The notes below the pieces were generated by a model. It saw nothing but the letters and a program-made list of their open reading frames with translations, searched no databases and was not told the origin of the DNA. Below are positions 1-7,747 of a stretch of DNA of 48,131 nt, one piece after another. Each line of letters begins with the position of its first letter. Position 1 is the first letter of the stretch. The translations under genes and the position numbers were made by a program. The stretch comes from Chloroflexota bacterium (GTDB lineage: Bacteria; Chloroflexota; Dehalococcoidia; Lucifugimonadales; UBA3495), in contig JAPPCX010000049.1 in assembly GCA_028875655.1 (NCBI GenBank), forward strand, positions 1 to 48,131. Direction: 5' to 3'.

Positions 1-90
1 GATTCCCGCCCCGTATCAAGTACGGGGTGACGTTCTTTCGCGGGAATGACGGGTGGGGGCGGGATTGCCGCGCTGCGCTCGCAATGACAG
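1..90. repeat. Two adjacent REP-like palindromic repeats
   Basis: Bases 1-52 hold a palindromic unit with the recurring ends GATTCCCGC and GCGGGAATGACGG. Bases 61-90 hold a second unit (GATTGCC, CGCTGCGCTCGCAATGACA) that recurs at 42159-42188 and, inverted, at 33076-33104. These are dispersed intergenic repeats. No gene or clear promoter is visible in 1-146. Confidence 0.7.
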
Positions 91-146
91 TGTGGTGGGA
101 GCGGCGCATGGTAAACCCGGAGCATCCCCTGCGTCGCTGCTAAACT

Positions 147-1511
147 GTGAACATGCGTAGCAACCACAGAAAACTGGCCGACCTTCACACCCACCTGTAC
201 GGGTGCATAGATTCTTCGGACTTTCTGGATTTCCTGTTGCACCGGGAGGTGGACTGGACGGCTTACCGGGAAAACTATCAACGAATCTACGGGGTTTCCC
301 CTCCCATTGCCGAGATTCTAGAACGCTGCCGCCGGGGAGTGGTGGGTTCTCGAAGCGAATTCAATCGCCTCTTCGTATTCGGCGACGACGATGCCGGCAA
401 CTTCGACCGGTTCCAGGCCAAATACGACATGCTGCTTCATGGCGGCGATTCAGTGCGGTTCTCCAGGGGAGAGGTGTCGTTGTCGATCCTCATCGACAGC
501 ATTTGCCGGTTCATTCACCGGACCATCGCGGCGCAACGACGGCAGAACGTGGGATACATCGAACAACGGATGAATGTGGGTCTGCGGTATTCGCGCAAGC
601 AGGCGGAGGAACTGATCCGCGCGATGTTGGTGTCCTACGGCAAATGGGCGGATTCGGACATACAACCACGACTTGCCGTCAGTTTGCCCAGGGAAAACCC
701 GTGGCCGGCTTGGGAGGTGGTCAAGGACGCGGCGTTGGGTCCGCTGGGCTCATTTCTAACCGGCATAGACTTCTGCAACGCTGAAGAGGGATACCCGCCC
801 AGGGACCAGCGTGAGCTATTCGATGATGTGCAGGATTTCAACAACCGACACCCCGACCGAGCGCTGGCCATCCTCTATCACGTCGGCGAGAGTTTCAACG
901 ACAAGTCCCTGGAGAGCGCCGTCCGGTGGGTCCATGAGGCGGCGGAACTTGGGGCCCACCGCCTCGGTCACGCCATCTCGCTGGGCGTTGACCCGCGCCT
1001 CTACGGAAACCACACCCGTAATGAGATCGTGGCAGAGCGCATCGACCAGCTGAATTACGATCTGAACCACCGGGACGGGCTGGCCGAATTCGGCATTCAG
1101 GTGGACGTTGTTGCCGTGGAGAAGGAATTGGAACGCCTCAAGCCACTCGCTGCGGACTCCCTACTGACCATTGAATACGACGACGCGAAGCTCGACGAGA
1201 TCACGCAACGCCAGCAATACGCCATCCGTTGCGTCCGCACTTTGGGGGCCGTCATTGAAGTGTGCCCCACTTCAAATCGGCGCATCGGCGGAATCACCAG
1301 CCCCGAACATCACCCCGTAAAGACGTTCCTTGCCAGCGACGCCCCGTTCGTGATCGCCACCGATGATCCTGGCATCTTCGGCACAACCCTGGCCGAAGAG
1401 ATCGCGTGGCTGGCGGAGCATCACCACGTCGCGGACGACGTGATGGCTCGCATTATTGATCTTGCGTGGTCCAGCCGCAGCGAAATCCTGACCGGCCGAC
1501 TGTTACAATAG
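147..1511 (+). CDS. Adenosine deaminase-like metal-dependent hydrolase
   Basis: Member of the adenosine/AMP deaminase branch of the amidohydrolase superfamily, expected to be a cytosolic zinc enzyme that deaminates a purine nucleoside or a related amine. Family landmarks are all visible: an N-terminal HTHLYG metal-binding motif (ADA has H-x-H-L-D-G), HVGE in the middle (ADA HAGE), GAHRLGHAI, CPTSN, and ATDDPGIF near the C terminus carrying the last metal-ligand Asp. At 454 residues it is longer than the usual 330-350 residue ADA, with extra helical sequence around residues 60-130, so the substrate may not be adenosine. The reading frame opens with GTG at 147; an ATG two codons later (153) is an equally possible start. 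There is no clear Shine-Dalgarno. A Uma2 gene follows after 39 bp. Confidence 0.75.
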   Translation: MNMRSNHRKLADLHTHLYGCIDSSDFLDFLLHREVDWTAYRENYQRIYGVSPPIAEILERCRRGVVGSRSEFNRLFVFGDDDAGNFDRFQAKYDMLLHGGDSVRFSRGEVSLSILIDSICRFIHRTIAAQRRQNVGYIEQRMNVGLRYSRKQAEELIRAMLVSYGKWADSDIQPRLAVSLPRENPWPAWEVVKDAALGPLGSFLTGIDFCNAEEGYPPRDQRELFDDVQDFNNRHPDRALAILYHVGESFNDKSLESAVRWVHEAAELGAHRLGHAISLGVDPRLYGNHTRNEIVAERIDQLNYDLNHRDGLAEFGIQVDVVAVEKELERLKPLAADSLLTIEYDDAKLDEITQRQQYAIRCVRTLGAVIEVCPTSNRRIGGITSPEHHPVKTFLASDAPFVIATDDPGIFGTTLAEEIAWLAEHHHVADDVMARIIDLAWSSRSEILTGRLLQ

Positions 1512-1550
1512 CACCAAACAGTCAACGAACCCTCAACTCGGAGGTCCCCG

Positions 1551-2270
1551 ATGACCACCGCCGGTATCCACTCCAAAACTCCACCCGCGTCCGACGCCTT
1601 CATCCTGCCCGACGCGCTCCTGTCCCAAGACGAAAAGATGACCAACGCCAGGCACCTGTCCGAAACGGGACAGCATCACCACCTCGCTCAGTATCTGGGC
1701 AGCCCTGACACTACCATCGTGTCCAGCGAGCGTTACGTGGTGACCCAGCGGACGAGCAGTATGGCCGGCAGCCATTACCCCGACCTGTTGGTGGTCTTTG
1801 ACGCCGACCCGGCGGCCTACGAAGCCCGCAACGGATACATCATCGAAGAGCAAGGCAAGCCTCCGGACTTCGTGATGGAAGTCGCGTCGCGGAGCACCCG
1901 CCACGTTGACACGGGCGCCAAACGAGTTGCCTACGCGCGCCAGGGGATACCCGAGTATTGGCGGTTTGACGAGACGGGAGAGCATCACGGCACGAGACTG
2001 GCCGGCGACCGCCTGGTGAACGGACGGTACGAAACCATCAACATCGAGGAACTGCCCGACGGGTCGTTGCAGGGCTACAGCGCGGTATTGGGTCTGTTCC
2101 TGCGCTGGACGCGCGGCCGGCTGGGCTGGCACGACCCGGCCACCGGGGAGCACATCGCCACGTTTGAGAGTGAACGGGAACGCGCCGACGCGGAGCGGCA
2201 ACGCGCCGACGACGCCGAAGCCCGCGCCCGGGCTCTGGAAGCGGAAGTGCATCGGCTGCGCCGTGACTGA
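1551..2270 (+). CDS. Uma2-family (DUF820) nuclease-fold protein with coiled-coil tail
   Basis: Uma2 proteins have a PD-(D/E)XK nuclease-like fold; their biological role is largely unknown. The core signature is present: YPDLLVVFD (acidic residue), PPDFVMEVAS (E-x-A/S), a Lys in the following helix (GAKRVAYA) and GIPEYWRFD. After residue 205 the protein changes to an Arg/Ala/Glu-rich heptad segment (ERADAERQRADDAEARARA) that should form a coiled coil. The start is ATG at 1551 behind a good GGAGG. A close paralog with a longer coil lies at 37273-38079; the cores share long identical stretches such as NGYVIEEQGKPPDFV-like blocks. The substrate is unknown. Confidence 0.8.
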   Translation: MTTAGIHSKTPPASDAFILPDALLSQDEKMTNARHLSETGQHHHLAQYLGSPDTTIVSSERYVVTQRTSSMAGSHYPDLLVVFDADPAAYEARNGYIIEEQGKPPDFVMEVASRSTRHVDTGAKRVAYARQGIPEYWRFDETGEHHGTRLAGDRLVNGRYETINIEELPDGSLQGYSAVLGLFLRWTRGRLGWHDPATGEHIATFESERERADAERQRADDAEARARALEAEVHRLRRD

Positions 2271-2291
2271 TGACGGACAACGGCCTCAAAA

Positions 2292-2321
2292 TTGACAGTT
2301 CCGGCCCTGCAATGCTATATT
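2292..2321 (+). promoter_or_regulatory. Sigma70-type promoter for korAB
   Basis: TTGACA at 2292-2297 and TATATT at 2316-2321, 18 bp apart, with an extended TG just before the -10. The transcript would start near 2328, leaving a leader of about 270 nt before korA. The 331 bp gap 2271-2601 otherwise holds only the repeat at 2467-2495. Confidence 0.6.
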
Positions 2322-2466
2322 CCGTCCGCTAAACACATCGGCGTTATCGTGCTCGCATCGTTTTCGCAATGGCGTGGCCGGGTCTCGAATGCCGCCCAAC
2401 AGGGTGCTTTCCCCGCAATACTCCAGATAGCCTTTTGGCGACACCTTCCCATCACCAGTTAATGGT

Positions 2467-2495
2467 CCGTCATTCCGGCGAAAGCTGGAATCCAG
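2467..2495. repeat. REP-like palindrome in the korA leader
   Basis: An imperfect palindrome with ends CCGTCATTCC and GGAATCCAG. It belongs to the same dispersed family as the copies at 8856-8884, 11288-11323 and 42080-42108, here in inverted orientation. In the korA leader it would fold into an RNA hairpin. Confidence 0.65.
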
Positions 2496-2601
2496 TAGCC
2501 GGGCAGGTGTCATTCTGTGTCCGCGACGACACGCGCCGCGGCCCCGGTCCGCGAAATCGCCGGCGTTTGGCAAACCATAGCCGGTTCGGAGGAACCTCCA
2601 G

Positions 2602-4311
2602 ATGCAAATGAACGACTTCGTCGTCCGGTTCGCCGGTGAGGGCGGACAGGGCGTCGTTACCTCAGCCGAAGGCTTGGCCCAGGCATCCACGCAGGTCGGC
2701 TACCATGCCTTGACCTACGCCACTTTCCCCTCCCAGATTCTCGGCGGACCCACCTGGACCCAGGCCCGCATTCGCACCGAACCTGTCCTCAGTTCCGGCG
2801 ACGAGATCGACGTCCTGGTCGCGTTCAACGAGGAAGCCTACGAAACCCACGCCGAAGACGTGCGCGAGGGCGGGGTCATCATCTACAACGCGGATGACTT
2901 CACGATGACCGATCCCCGGTCATTCGGCCTCGCCATCGATACGCTGGCCCGCTCCACGGGCAACAACCGCGCCGCGAACATGGTCGTCATCGGCGCGCTG
3001 GCCCAACTGGTCCACATGCCCCAGCAGTACCTTGAGGACTTTGTAGAAGCCCGGTTCCGTCGTGGCCGCGACAACGACGACGAGATCATCTCCTCCAACA
3101 TCGAGGCCATGCGCCTGGGACGCCAGAACGCAGCGGAAAGCGGCTTCGTGCTCGGCGACCTGGCCCCGCCGAACCCGCCGGACTACACGCAGATGATGCT
3201 CAAGGGCAACGAAGCCATCGCCCTGGGCGCCACCCACGCCGGCTTGAAATTCTACGCCGGCTACCCGATTTCTCCGGCCACCACCATCCTGCTCTGGATG
3301 GAGCGCAACCTGGTGGGAGAGGACAAATTCGCCTACCAGGTGTCCTCCGAAATCGAGGCCATCACCGCCATCCTGGGTGCCGGTTTCGCCGGCAAGAAGT
3401 CCATGACCGCCACCGCCGGCCCCGGCATCTCCCTGATGAGCGAGGGTCTCGGCTTGGCCTGGATGGCTGAAATCCCTCTGGTCGTGGTGGACGTGCAGCG
3501 CGGCGGCCCCGCCACCGGCCTGCCCACCAAGACCGAGCAGTCCGACCTCATGGGCTGCATGTATCCCGCGCACGGCGACGTGCGTATGCCGATCATCGCG
3601 CCCGGCTCCGTTGAAGAATGTTTCTTCGCCGCCGCCCACGCCATCAACTGGGCGGAACGCTACCAGGGCCCCGTCATCCTGATGAGCGAAATGTCCATGG
3701 CCGAGCGTGTGCAGAACATACCGCGGCCGGACATTACCAAGGTCCCCGTGGAAGAGCGGCTCACCTACGAAGGAGCCAACGGCTACCATCGCTATTCCGG
3801 CTACGAGCTTTCCCCCATGCCGCTGCCCGGCGGCCCCGGCGCATACGTGGCCAACGGCAGCGAGCACGACGAGATGGGCGACACCACTCACCTGCCCAGC
3901 CGCCATATCCAGATGACTGAGCGGCGGTTCAGCAAGCTGAAGCTGCTGGAAGAAGACAACTACGAAAGCGATAACACCGACGCCAACATCGCCATCATGA
4001 CTTGGGGCGGCTCCAAGGGGCCGGCGCAGGAAGCCTACGATGAACTGCGCGAACAGGGTGTCGATGTCGGCTGGTACTTCTCCATGTTCCTTAATCCGCT
4101 GCCACCTCGCCTGCTGGAGGAACTGCGCAGCAAGGACCTGGTGATCGTACCGGAATTGAACTACCAGGGTCAGTGGGCCGGCATCCTGCGCTCCGAGGGC
4201 GTCAAGGCGCAGGCCATCACCCAATACACCGGGCTGCCCTTCAAGGTCAGCGACCTGGTGTCCCGTGTCAAAGAGATCGTGTCTGAGCAAAGGGAGGCAG
4301 CGCGGGTATGA
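2602..4311 (+). CDS. korA: 2-oxoacid:acceptor oxidoreductase, fused gamma-alpha subunit
   Basis: Subunit of a thiamine-diphosphate-dependent 2-oxoacid:ferredoxin oxidoreductase, which oxidatively decarboxylates a 2-oxoacid (most likely 2-oxoglutarate) to its CoA ester while reducing ferredoxin. Residues 5-190 form the gamma domain (AGEGGQGVVTSAEG at 11-24). From about residue 200 the alpha-chain pyrimidine-binding domain follows (FYAGYPISPATTI), then TATAGPGISLMSEG and a C-terminal domain II. The fused gamma-alpha order and the roughly 570 residue length fit KorA-type two-subunit enzymes. It starts with ATG behind GGAGGAACCTCCAG and overlaps korB by ATGA, so the two chains are translationally coupled. 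No ferredoxin domain is present. The 2-oxoglutarate assignment over pyruvate rests on architecture and is not certain. Confidence 0.88.
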   Translation: MQMNDFVVRFAGEGGQGVVTSAEGLAQASTQVGYHALTYATFPSQILGGPTWTQARIRTEPVLSSGDEIDVLVAFNEEAYETHAEDVREGGVIIYNADDFTMTDPRSFGLAIDTLARSTGNNRAANMVVIGALAQLVHMPQQYLEDFVEARFRRGRDNDDEIISSNIEAMRLGRQNAAESGFVLGDLAPPNPPDYTQMMLKGNEAIALGATHAGLKFYAGYPISPATTILLWMERNLVGEDKFAYQVSSEIEAITAILGAGFAGKKSMTATAGPGISLMSEGLGLAWMAEIPLVVVDVQRGGPATGLPTKTEQSDLMGCMYPAHGDVRMPIIAPGSVEECFFAAAHAINWAERYQGPVILMSEMSMAERVQNIPRPDITKVPVEERLTYEGANGYHRYSGYELSPMPLPGGPGAYVANGSEHDEMGDTTHLPSRHIQMTERRFSKLKLLEEDNYESDNTDANIAIMTWGGSKGPAQEAYDELREQGVDVGWYFSMFLNPLPPRLLEELRSKDLVIVPELNYQGQWAGILRSEGVKAQAITQYTGLPFKVSDLVSRVKEIVSEQREAARV

Positions 4312-5174
4312 GCAAGAAGAACCCCGAATACGACTTCAAATGGTGCCCCGGCTGCGGCGACTTCGGCGTCCGCCGCGCCTTGGAATTCGCCATGATCAAC
4401 CGCATGGAAGAGAGCGGATTGCCCATCGAAAACAACGTCGTGGTGGCCGGCATCGGTTGCAGTGGCAACCTGGTTCACCTCCTGGAAGGCGAGCAGCCTT
4501 ACGGCATCCACGGCATCCACGGGCGCACTCTGCCCGTGGCCATGGGCATCAAGAGCGCGCGCCCCGAACTGAACGTGATCGTCGTCGCCGGCGATGGCGA
4601 CTTCCTCAGCATTGGCGGCGAGCATATCGCCCCGCAGGCCGCGCGGAACGTCAATCTCACCGCGGTCATCATGGACAACGGCGTGTACGGCCTCACCAAG
4701 GGCCAGAGCTCGCCCACCACCGAGATGGGCGCCATCACAAGCAGCACCCCCTTCGGCAAGATCGAAGAGGACCTGGACCCGCTGGAACTCTACCTGACCC
4801 TGGGCGTATCGTTCATCGCGTCGGGCTTCTCGGGACAGCCGCGCGTTCTGGCTCGCCTTATCAACGAGGGCATGAACCATGAGGGCATGTCGATGATTCA
4901 CGTCCAGTCGCCGTGCGTCACCTACAACGACACCTACCAGCTCATCAAGGGTAACGCCAAGGAGGGCATCGCGCCCGCGCTGTGGGACATCCCCGAGGAC
5001 CACGACCCCAGCGACAAGAGGGCTGCCGAGGATCTGGTCCGGCAGGGCGGCCTCCCCGTCGGCGTTATCTACAAGGACGAGACCCGGCAGTCCCTGGACG
5101 CCAACATGAACATCATCCGCTCCAAGGCCCGCGAGCGCACCGTCGAGCAGTTGATGGATGCCTACACCTTCTAA
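4308..5174 (+). CDS. korB: 2-oxoacid:acceptor oxidoreductase, beta subunit (TPP-binding)
   Basis: Catalytic partner of the upstream gamma-alpha chain. It carries thiamine diphosphate and an iron-sulfur cluster: CPGCGDFG (C13, C16) near the N terminus, GIGCSGN, the TPP motif beginning GDGDFLSIGG and ending in MDNGVYGLTKGQ, and the specificity loop HGIHGRTLPVAMG. The 288 residue length is typical for KorB/PorB beta chains. The start codon overlaps the upstream stop (ATGA). A strong hairpin with a T-run follows 25 bp after the stop, closing the operon. Together with korA it forms a ferredoxin-linked entry into, or reversal of, the TCA cycle. Confidence 0.92.
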   Translation: MSKKNPEYDFKWCPGCGDFGVRRALEFAMINRMEESGLPIENNVVVAGIGCSGNLVHLLEGEQPYGIHGIHGRTLPVAMGIKSARPELNVIVVAGDGDFLSIGGEHIAPQAARNVNLTAVIMDNGVYGLTKGQSSPTTEMGAITSSTPFGKIEEDLDPLELYLTLGVSFIASGFSGQPRVLARLINEGMNHEGMSMIHVQSPCVTYNDTYQLIKGNAKEGIAPALWDIPEDHDPSDKRAAEDLVRQGGLPVGVIYKDETRQSLDANMNIIRSKARERTVEQLMDAYTF

Positions 5175-5190
5175 ACCCATCGCTACAACC

Positions 5191-5230
5191 AAAAAACGAG
5201 CCCTCGGTGTCCTGCACCGAGGGCTTTTCT
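5191..5230. terminator. Bidirectional intrinsic terminator
   Basis: A perfect 11 bp stem (AGCCCTCGGTG at 5199-5209 with its complement at 5215-5225) and a 5 nt loop. It is followed by TTTTCT on the plus strand and by a run of six A (T on the minus strand) on the other side. It should end korAB and also the minus-strand operon converging from 5229. Confidence 0.88.
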
Positions 5231-5627
5231 ATTCTTTTTCCGGTTCGGGCCGGGGAATCGGCTCAACGCTAACCCTGCCGCCGAAGTCCCACTCAATATG
5301 TGTAACGCTCCCCCAAAGCAGGTTGGCGCCTATAAGCGGAACGTTTCCCTCAGTTGAAATCAATTTGACCGTTGTTTGATTGCCCAACCATGATATGGTC
5401 GCGGCATACACGTCAGCCTTGACCACGCGCCCGTCCGCCAGCTCCGAAGCCACTTGGTCCACCAATGGCAAAGCGAGGCGGCGAACCTCTGTAGCGGGAA
5501 GCTGGAGTCCGCCGGTGAATCCTGTGTCCAAGATGAAATTGAAAGTCGTGAATTGGCCATTGCCGTGATTCAGGATCGACACCGGCAACGTAGCCTGCCG
5601 GGTCAGGATGATGCTGCCGTTGATCAT
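5229..5627 (-). CDS. Retropepsin-like clan AA aspartic protease
   Basis: Small single-domain aspartic protease of the retropepsin fold, expected to act as a homodimer. The active-site motif is LDTGFTGGL (D34-T35-G36), and the hydrophobic-hydrophobic-Gly motif PLIGANLL (97-104) follows at the spacing seen in bacterial clan AA proteins of 110-135 residues. There is no signal peptide or membrane segment, so it is probably cytosolic. Its ATG overlaps the last 4 bases of the upstream gene (5624-6166), giving tight coupling; this suggests that the partner is a substrate, regulator or cofactor. The stop lies inside the T-rich flank of the shared terminator. The physiological target is unknown. Confidence 0.8.
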   Translation of the reverse strand: MINGSIILTRQATLPVSILNHGNGQFTTFNFILDTGFTGGLQLPATEVRRLALPLVDQVASELADGRVVKADVYAATISWLGNQTTVKLISTEGNVPLIGANLLWGSVTHIEWDFGGRVSVEPIPRPEPEKE

Positions 5628-6166
5628 CCCGCTCTTTGCCCCGTGATGACCCCGGTGATGAAATCCTCGCGCCCGATTTGCAGTACATAGAGCGGCACAC
5701 CGGGTAGCCTTTGGCTCAATGTAGTTACGGCCCCCAGGAGATCGTCGTGAACTTCGCAGTCAACGGTATCCGGGTCAAGGGCAAGAAACTTTCCGTTGTA
5801 TTTTGGCTCTACCCATGGCCGAATTTCTGAGTCGTAAATATCCCGGCATTGGCCCCAAAACACATTGTGTTTTACGGTGTCTGTGATCGGCGTGCCCTTG
5901 TACCCGCTGGGCCACCCGCTACCCATCCTGATCGCTGCCTTGTGGCCGATGCGGAGAATGCACGTTCGCGAATCGGGTCGTCGTTCCTTCAGCCTTTGCG
6001 ATGCTGCTGACAGATCTTCATCAAACTCGAACTCGCCGGTGTCCGGTTCAATTGCTATGAACTTATCGATGTGTTCAGGCTCCACCAGGGATCGGATGCT
6101 TTCTTGATAAACAGCGCGAGCACGTTGGCAAACGTTTTTGTCACTGGTCGGTGTGGCAAACATCAT
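5624..6166 (-). CDS. Protein of two tandem ~65-residue repeats, coupled to protease
   Basis: Family not recognised. The 180 residues consist of an internal duplication: residues 20-83 and 111-175 share the pattern Y-x(3)-I-R-x-W/L-V-E-P, then K-F-I/L-A-I/L-D/E-P-D-T, an acidic D-D/E-L, an amphipathic segment ending in R-L, and a C-terminal strand L-R/Q-I-G. Each unit looks like a small alpha/beta domain. It starts with ATG at 6166 (a second ATG follows directly) behind an excellent AAGGAGGCG. It ends with a 4 bp overlap on the aspartic protease gene and lies 18 bp downstream of ccmE on the same strand. From memory, small proteins with a similar D-x-D-T repeat precede retropepsin-like genes in cyanobacteria and Chloroflexota; a toxin-antitoxin-like or substrate-protease relation is conceivable but unproven. 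Confidence 0.65.
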   Translation of the reverse strand: MMFATPTSDKNVCQRARAVYQESIRSLVEPEHIDKFIAIEPDTGEFEFDEDLSAASQRLKERRPDSRTCILRIGHKAAIRMGSGWPSGYKGTPITDTVKHNVFWGQCRDIYDSEIRPWVEPKYNGKFLALDPDTVDCEVHDDLLGAVTTLSQRLPGVPLYVLQIGREDFITGVITGQRAG

Positions 6167-6184
6167 CGCCTCCTTGCACCTCGA

Positions 6185-6748
6185 TCAGTACCCGCCCTGC
6201 GTCGCGCCCGCCGCGCCGGGGACTATGTCCGGGTTCTCCGCCTGCAACGACTGGTACTTTGACGGGCATTTCACCAGGATGTTGTCAGTAGTGAACACCC
6301 CACTCTGCGCGTCGTAGCTGCCTTCCAGGATGATTTCGGAGTGGGGGTTGAAGAACAGGTCGGGCAGCACGCCCACGTAGCTGGCTTCCATGACGCGGCT
6401 GCCGGGGATCAGGCCAGGCACGTCCGGCTCCTTGTCGCCCAGCGCGAACCGCGATGACGCCGATCCGTCTTCCCTGCGGAAGCTGTCCGTATCCAGCGCG
6501 CCGGCCACCCGCAGGGTTTGCCCATCGTGCAGCCTGGGGTCGTCCAGGAACTCGCTGACTGATACGAAATACTGCGTGTTGCCGGGAAAGGCCGCGTACA
6601 CCATGTAGGCCACCGCCAGCGCGATGACTCCCACCAGGATGATCAGGCGCATACGATGGCTACGCCATCCTGAGCGTTCCTCCGTGGCCTCCGACTCTAA
6701 GTAGGCGGACACCTCCGCCGGCGGGTTGGTGTAGTTCTCCGATTGCAT
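6185..6748 (-). CDS. ccmE: Cytochrome c-type biogenesis heme chaperone CcmE, CxxxY variant
   Basis: CcmE takes heme from CcmC and hands it to the cytochrome c synthase on the outer side of the membrane. The 187 residue protein has a charged N terminus, one membrane helix at about 33-53, and the OB-fold domain with VSEFLDDP, LRVAGAL, VGVLPDLF and I-I-L-E-G. The heme-binding motif is CPSKY (C161, Y165), not the usual HxxxY: a Cys replaces the covalent His. CxxxY chaperones are known from some deltaproteobacteria, archaea and other lineages lacking CcmH (system I*). The start is the ATG at 6748, preceded by GAGGAAG; the open frame extends further upstream but without family homology. It is the last ccm gene of the operon. 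Confidence 0.9.
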   Translation of the reverse strand: MQSENYTNPPAEVSAYLESEATEERSGWRSHRMRLIILVGVIALAVAYMVYAAFPGNTQYFVSVSEFLDDPRLHDGQTLRVAGALDTDSFRREDGSASSRFALGDKEPDVPGLIPGSRVMEASYVGVLPDLFFNPHSEIILEGSYDAQSGVFTTDNILVKCPSKYQSLQAENPDIVPGAAGATQGGY

Positions 6749-6819
6749 CGTTGCTCTGCGCTTCCTCGTTACAGGCGGGTTCGGGGTACAGGCGGGTTCG
6801 GCGTTAATTATACCGGGCT

Positions 6820-7005
6820 TCACCCACCGGCATCGTTGCTGCCGGAATCGGAATCCGGACCGGTCGATTCCCGCATCTCGTCCAGCTCCCGTTGCGCCGA
6901 TTGGCGACGCCACGACATGTACGCCGCATAGATGAAAAACACCACCCACACTACGGCAAAGGCGGCGAAGAGATACGGCAGATTGGTCGGTGGTAGTTCG
7001 GTCAT
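6820..7005 (-). CDS. ccmD: Short membrane protein, CcmD-like
   Basis: A 61 residue protein with a single hydrophobic helix (residues 9-29) followed by a basic, then acidic tail (SWRRQSAQRELDEMRE). This is the architecture of CcmD, which stabilises the CcmABC-CcmE heme-handling complex. It lies between ccmC and ccmE and begins one base after the ccmC stop, the canonical place for ccmD. The sequence itself is poorly conserved in this family, so the call rests on size, topology and position. A longer open frame through the same bases starts far inside ccmC and is not the gene. Confidence 0.8.
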   Translation of the reverse strand: MTELPPTNLPYLFAAFAVVWVVFFIYAAYMSWRRQSAQRELDEMRESTGPDSDSGSNDAGG

Positions 7006-7006
7006 G

Positions 7007-7741
7007 CTAGTCTGTGTTTCCTTCCCGGCGTAAGTGGGACAGCCGGTCTTCAATGCCTCGCAACGCCACCCGTTCCAGCAGCAGGTATGTGAACAGGGCC
7101 AGCGTCGCCACCAGCGAGAAGACCAGGATCTGCGCCATGATCGGCTCCAGCGCGCCTTCCGCCGCCGCCGGGCCGATGACCTGCTTGGGGTGGATCGACT
7201 GCCACCACTGCACCGAATAATAGACGATGGGCACGTCAACGAACCCGATGATGCCCACGACCGCCGACCAGGTGCGCCCCTGCTGCGGCGTCGGCGCATA
7301 CTGGCGGATCATCAGGTAGGCTACGTAGATGAACCACAGGATCAGCGTGGTGGTCAGCCGGGGTTCCCACTGCCACCAAGCGTTCCACACCGGCCGCGCC
7401 CAGATGATTCCGGTAACCAGCGCCAGCGTGACGAACACCACGCCCACCTCGGCCGAGGCGTGCGCCACCCGGTCCCACCGTTCCGTGCGCCGGATCAAAT
7501 AGCCGATGCCGGCCACCGCGCAGATCAGGAACCCCAGGAAGGACAAGATTGAGATGGGTACGTGGACGTAAAAGATGCGCTGCACGTGTCCCAGCACCGC
7601 GTCGGTGGGCGCCACCATGAAGATCAGGTAGCCGTCCACCAATATCAGGACTGCCGTGATCAACAACAGCCAGAGCCGCGCATCCCGTATCCCGCGCTGC
7701 CACGACGCTTTGCCCGCCGGACGGCCTGCTATCGCTGCCAA
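7007..7741 (-). CDS. ccmC: Heme exporter/handling protein CcmC
   Basis: Integral membrane protein of the heme-handling-protein family that presents heme to CcmE. The 244 residues contain six predicted membrane helices. The tryptophan-rich loop reads ARPVWNAWWQWEPRLTT (about 115-131); the family consensus has WxWDxRLT, so Asp is replaced by Glu. The two conserved heme-ligand histidines are present: H60 in FYVHVP and the one in WWQSIHP (about 184). It overlaps no neighbour: ccmB ends 6 bp upstream and ccmD starts 1 bp downstream. Confidence 0.93.
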   Translation of the reverse strand: MAAIAGRPAGKASWQRGIRDARLWLLLITAVLILVDGYLIFMVAPTDAVLGHVQRIFYVHVPISILSFLGFLICAVAGIGYLIRRTERWDRVAHASAEVGVVFVTLALVTGIIWARPVWNAWWQWEPRLTTTLILWFIYVAYLMIRQYAPTPQQGRTWSAVVGIIGFVDVPIVYYSVQWWQSIHPKQVIGPAAAEGALEPIMAQILVFSLVATLALFTYLLLERVALRGIEDRLSHLRREGNTD

Positions 7742-7747
7742 ATTGCG

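Noticed and set aside
2920-4290. A 456 residue minus-strand frame across korA
   Set aside because: Antisense to a well-supported korA; no domain, start site or signal.
2602-5174. Pyruvate:ferredoxin oxidoreductase instead of a 2-oxoglutarate type
   Set aside because: The fused gamma-alpha plus beta two-subunit form without delta ferredoxin domain is more usual for Kor, although residues cannot settle it.
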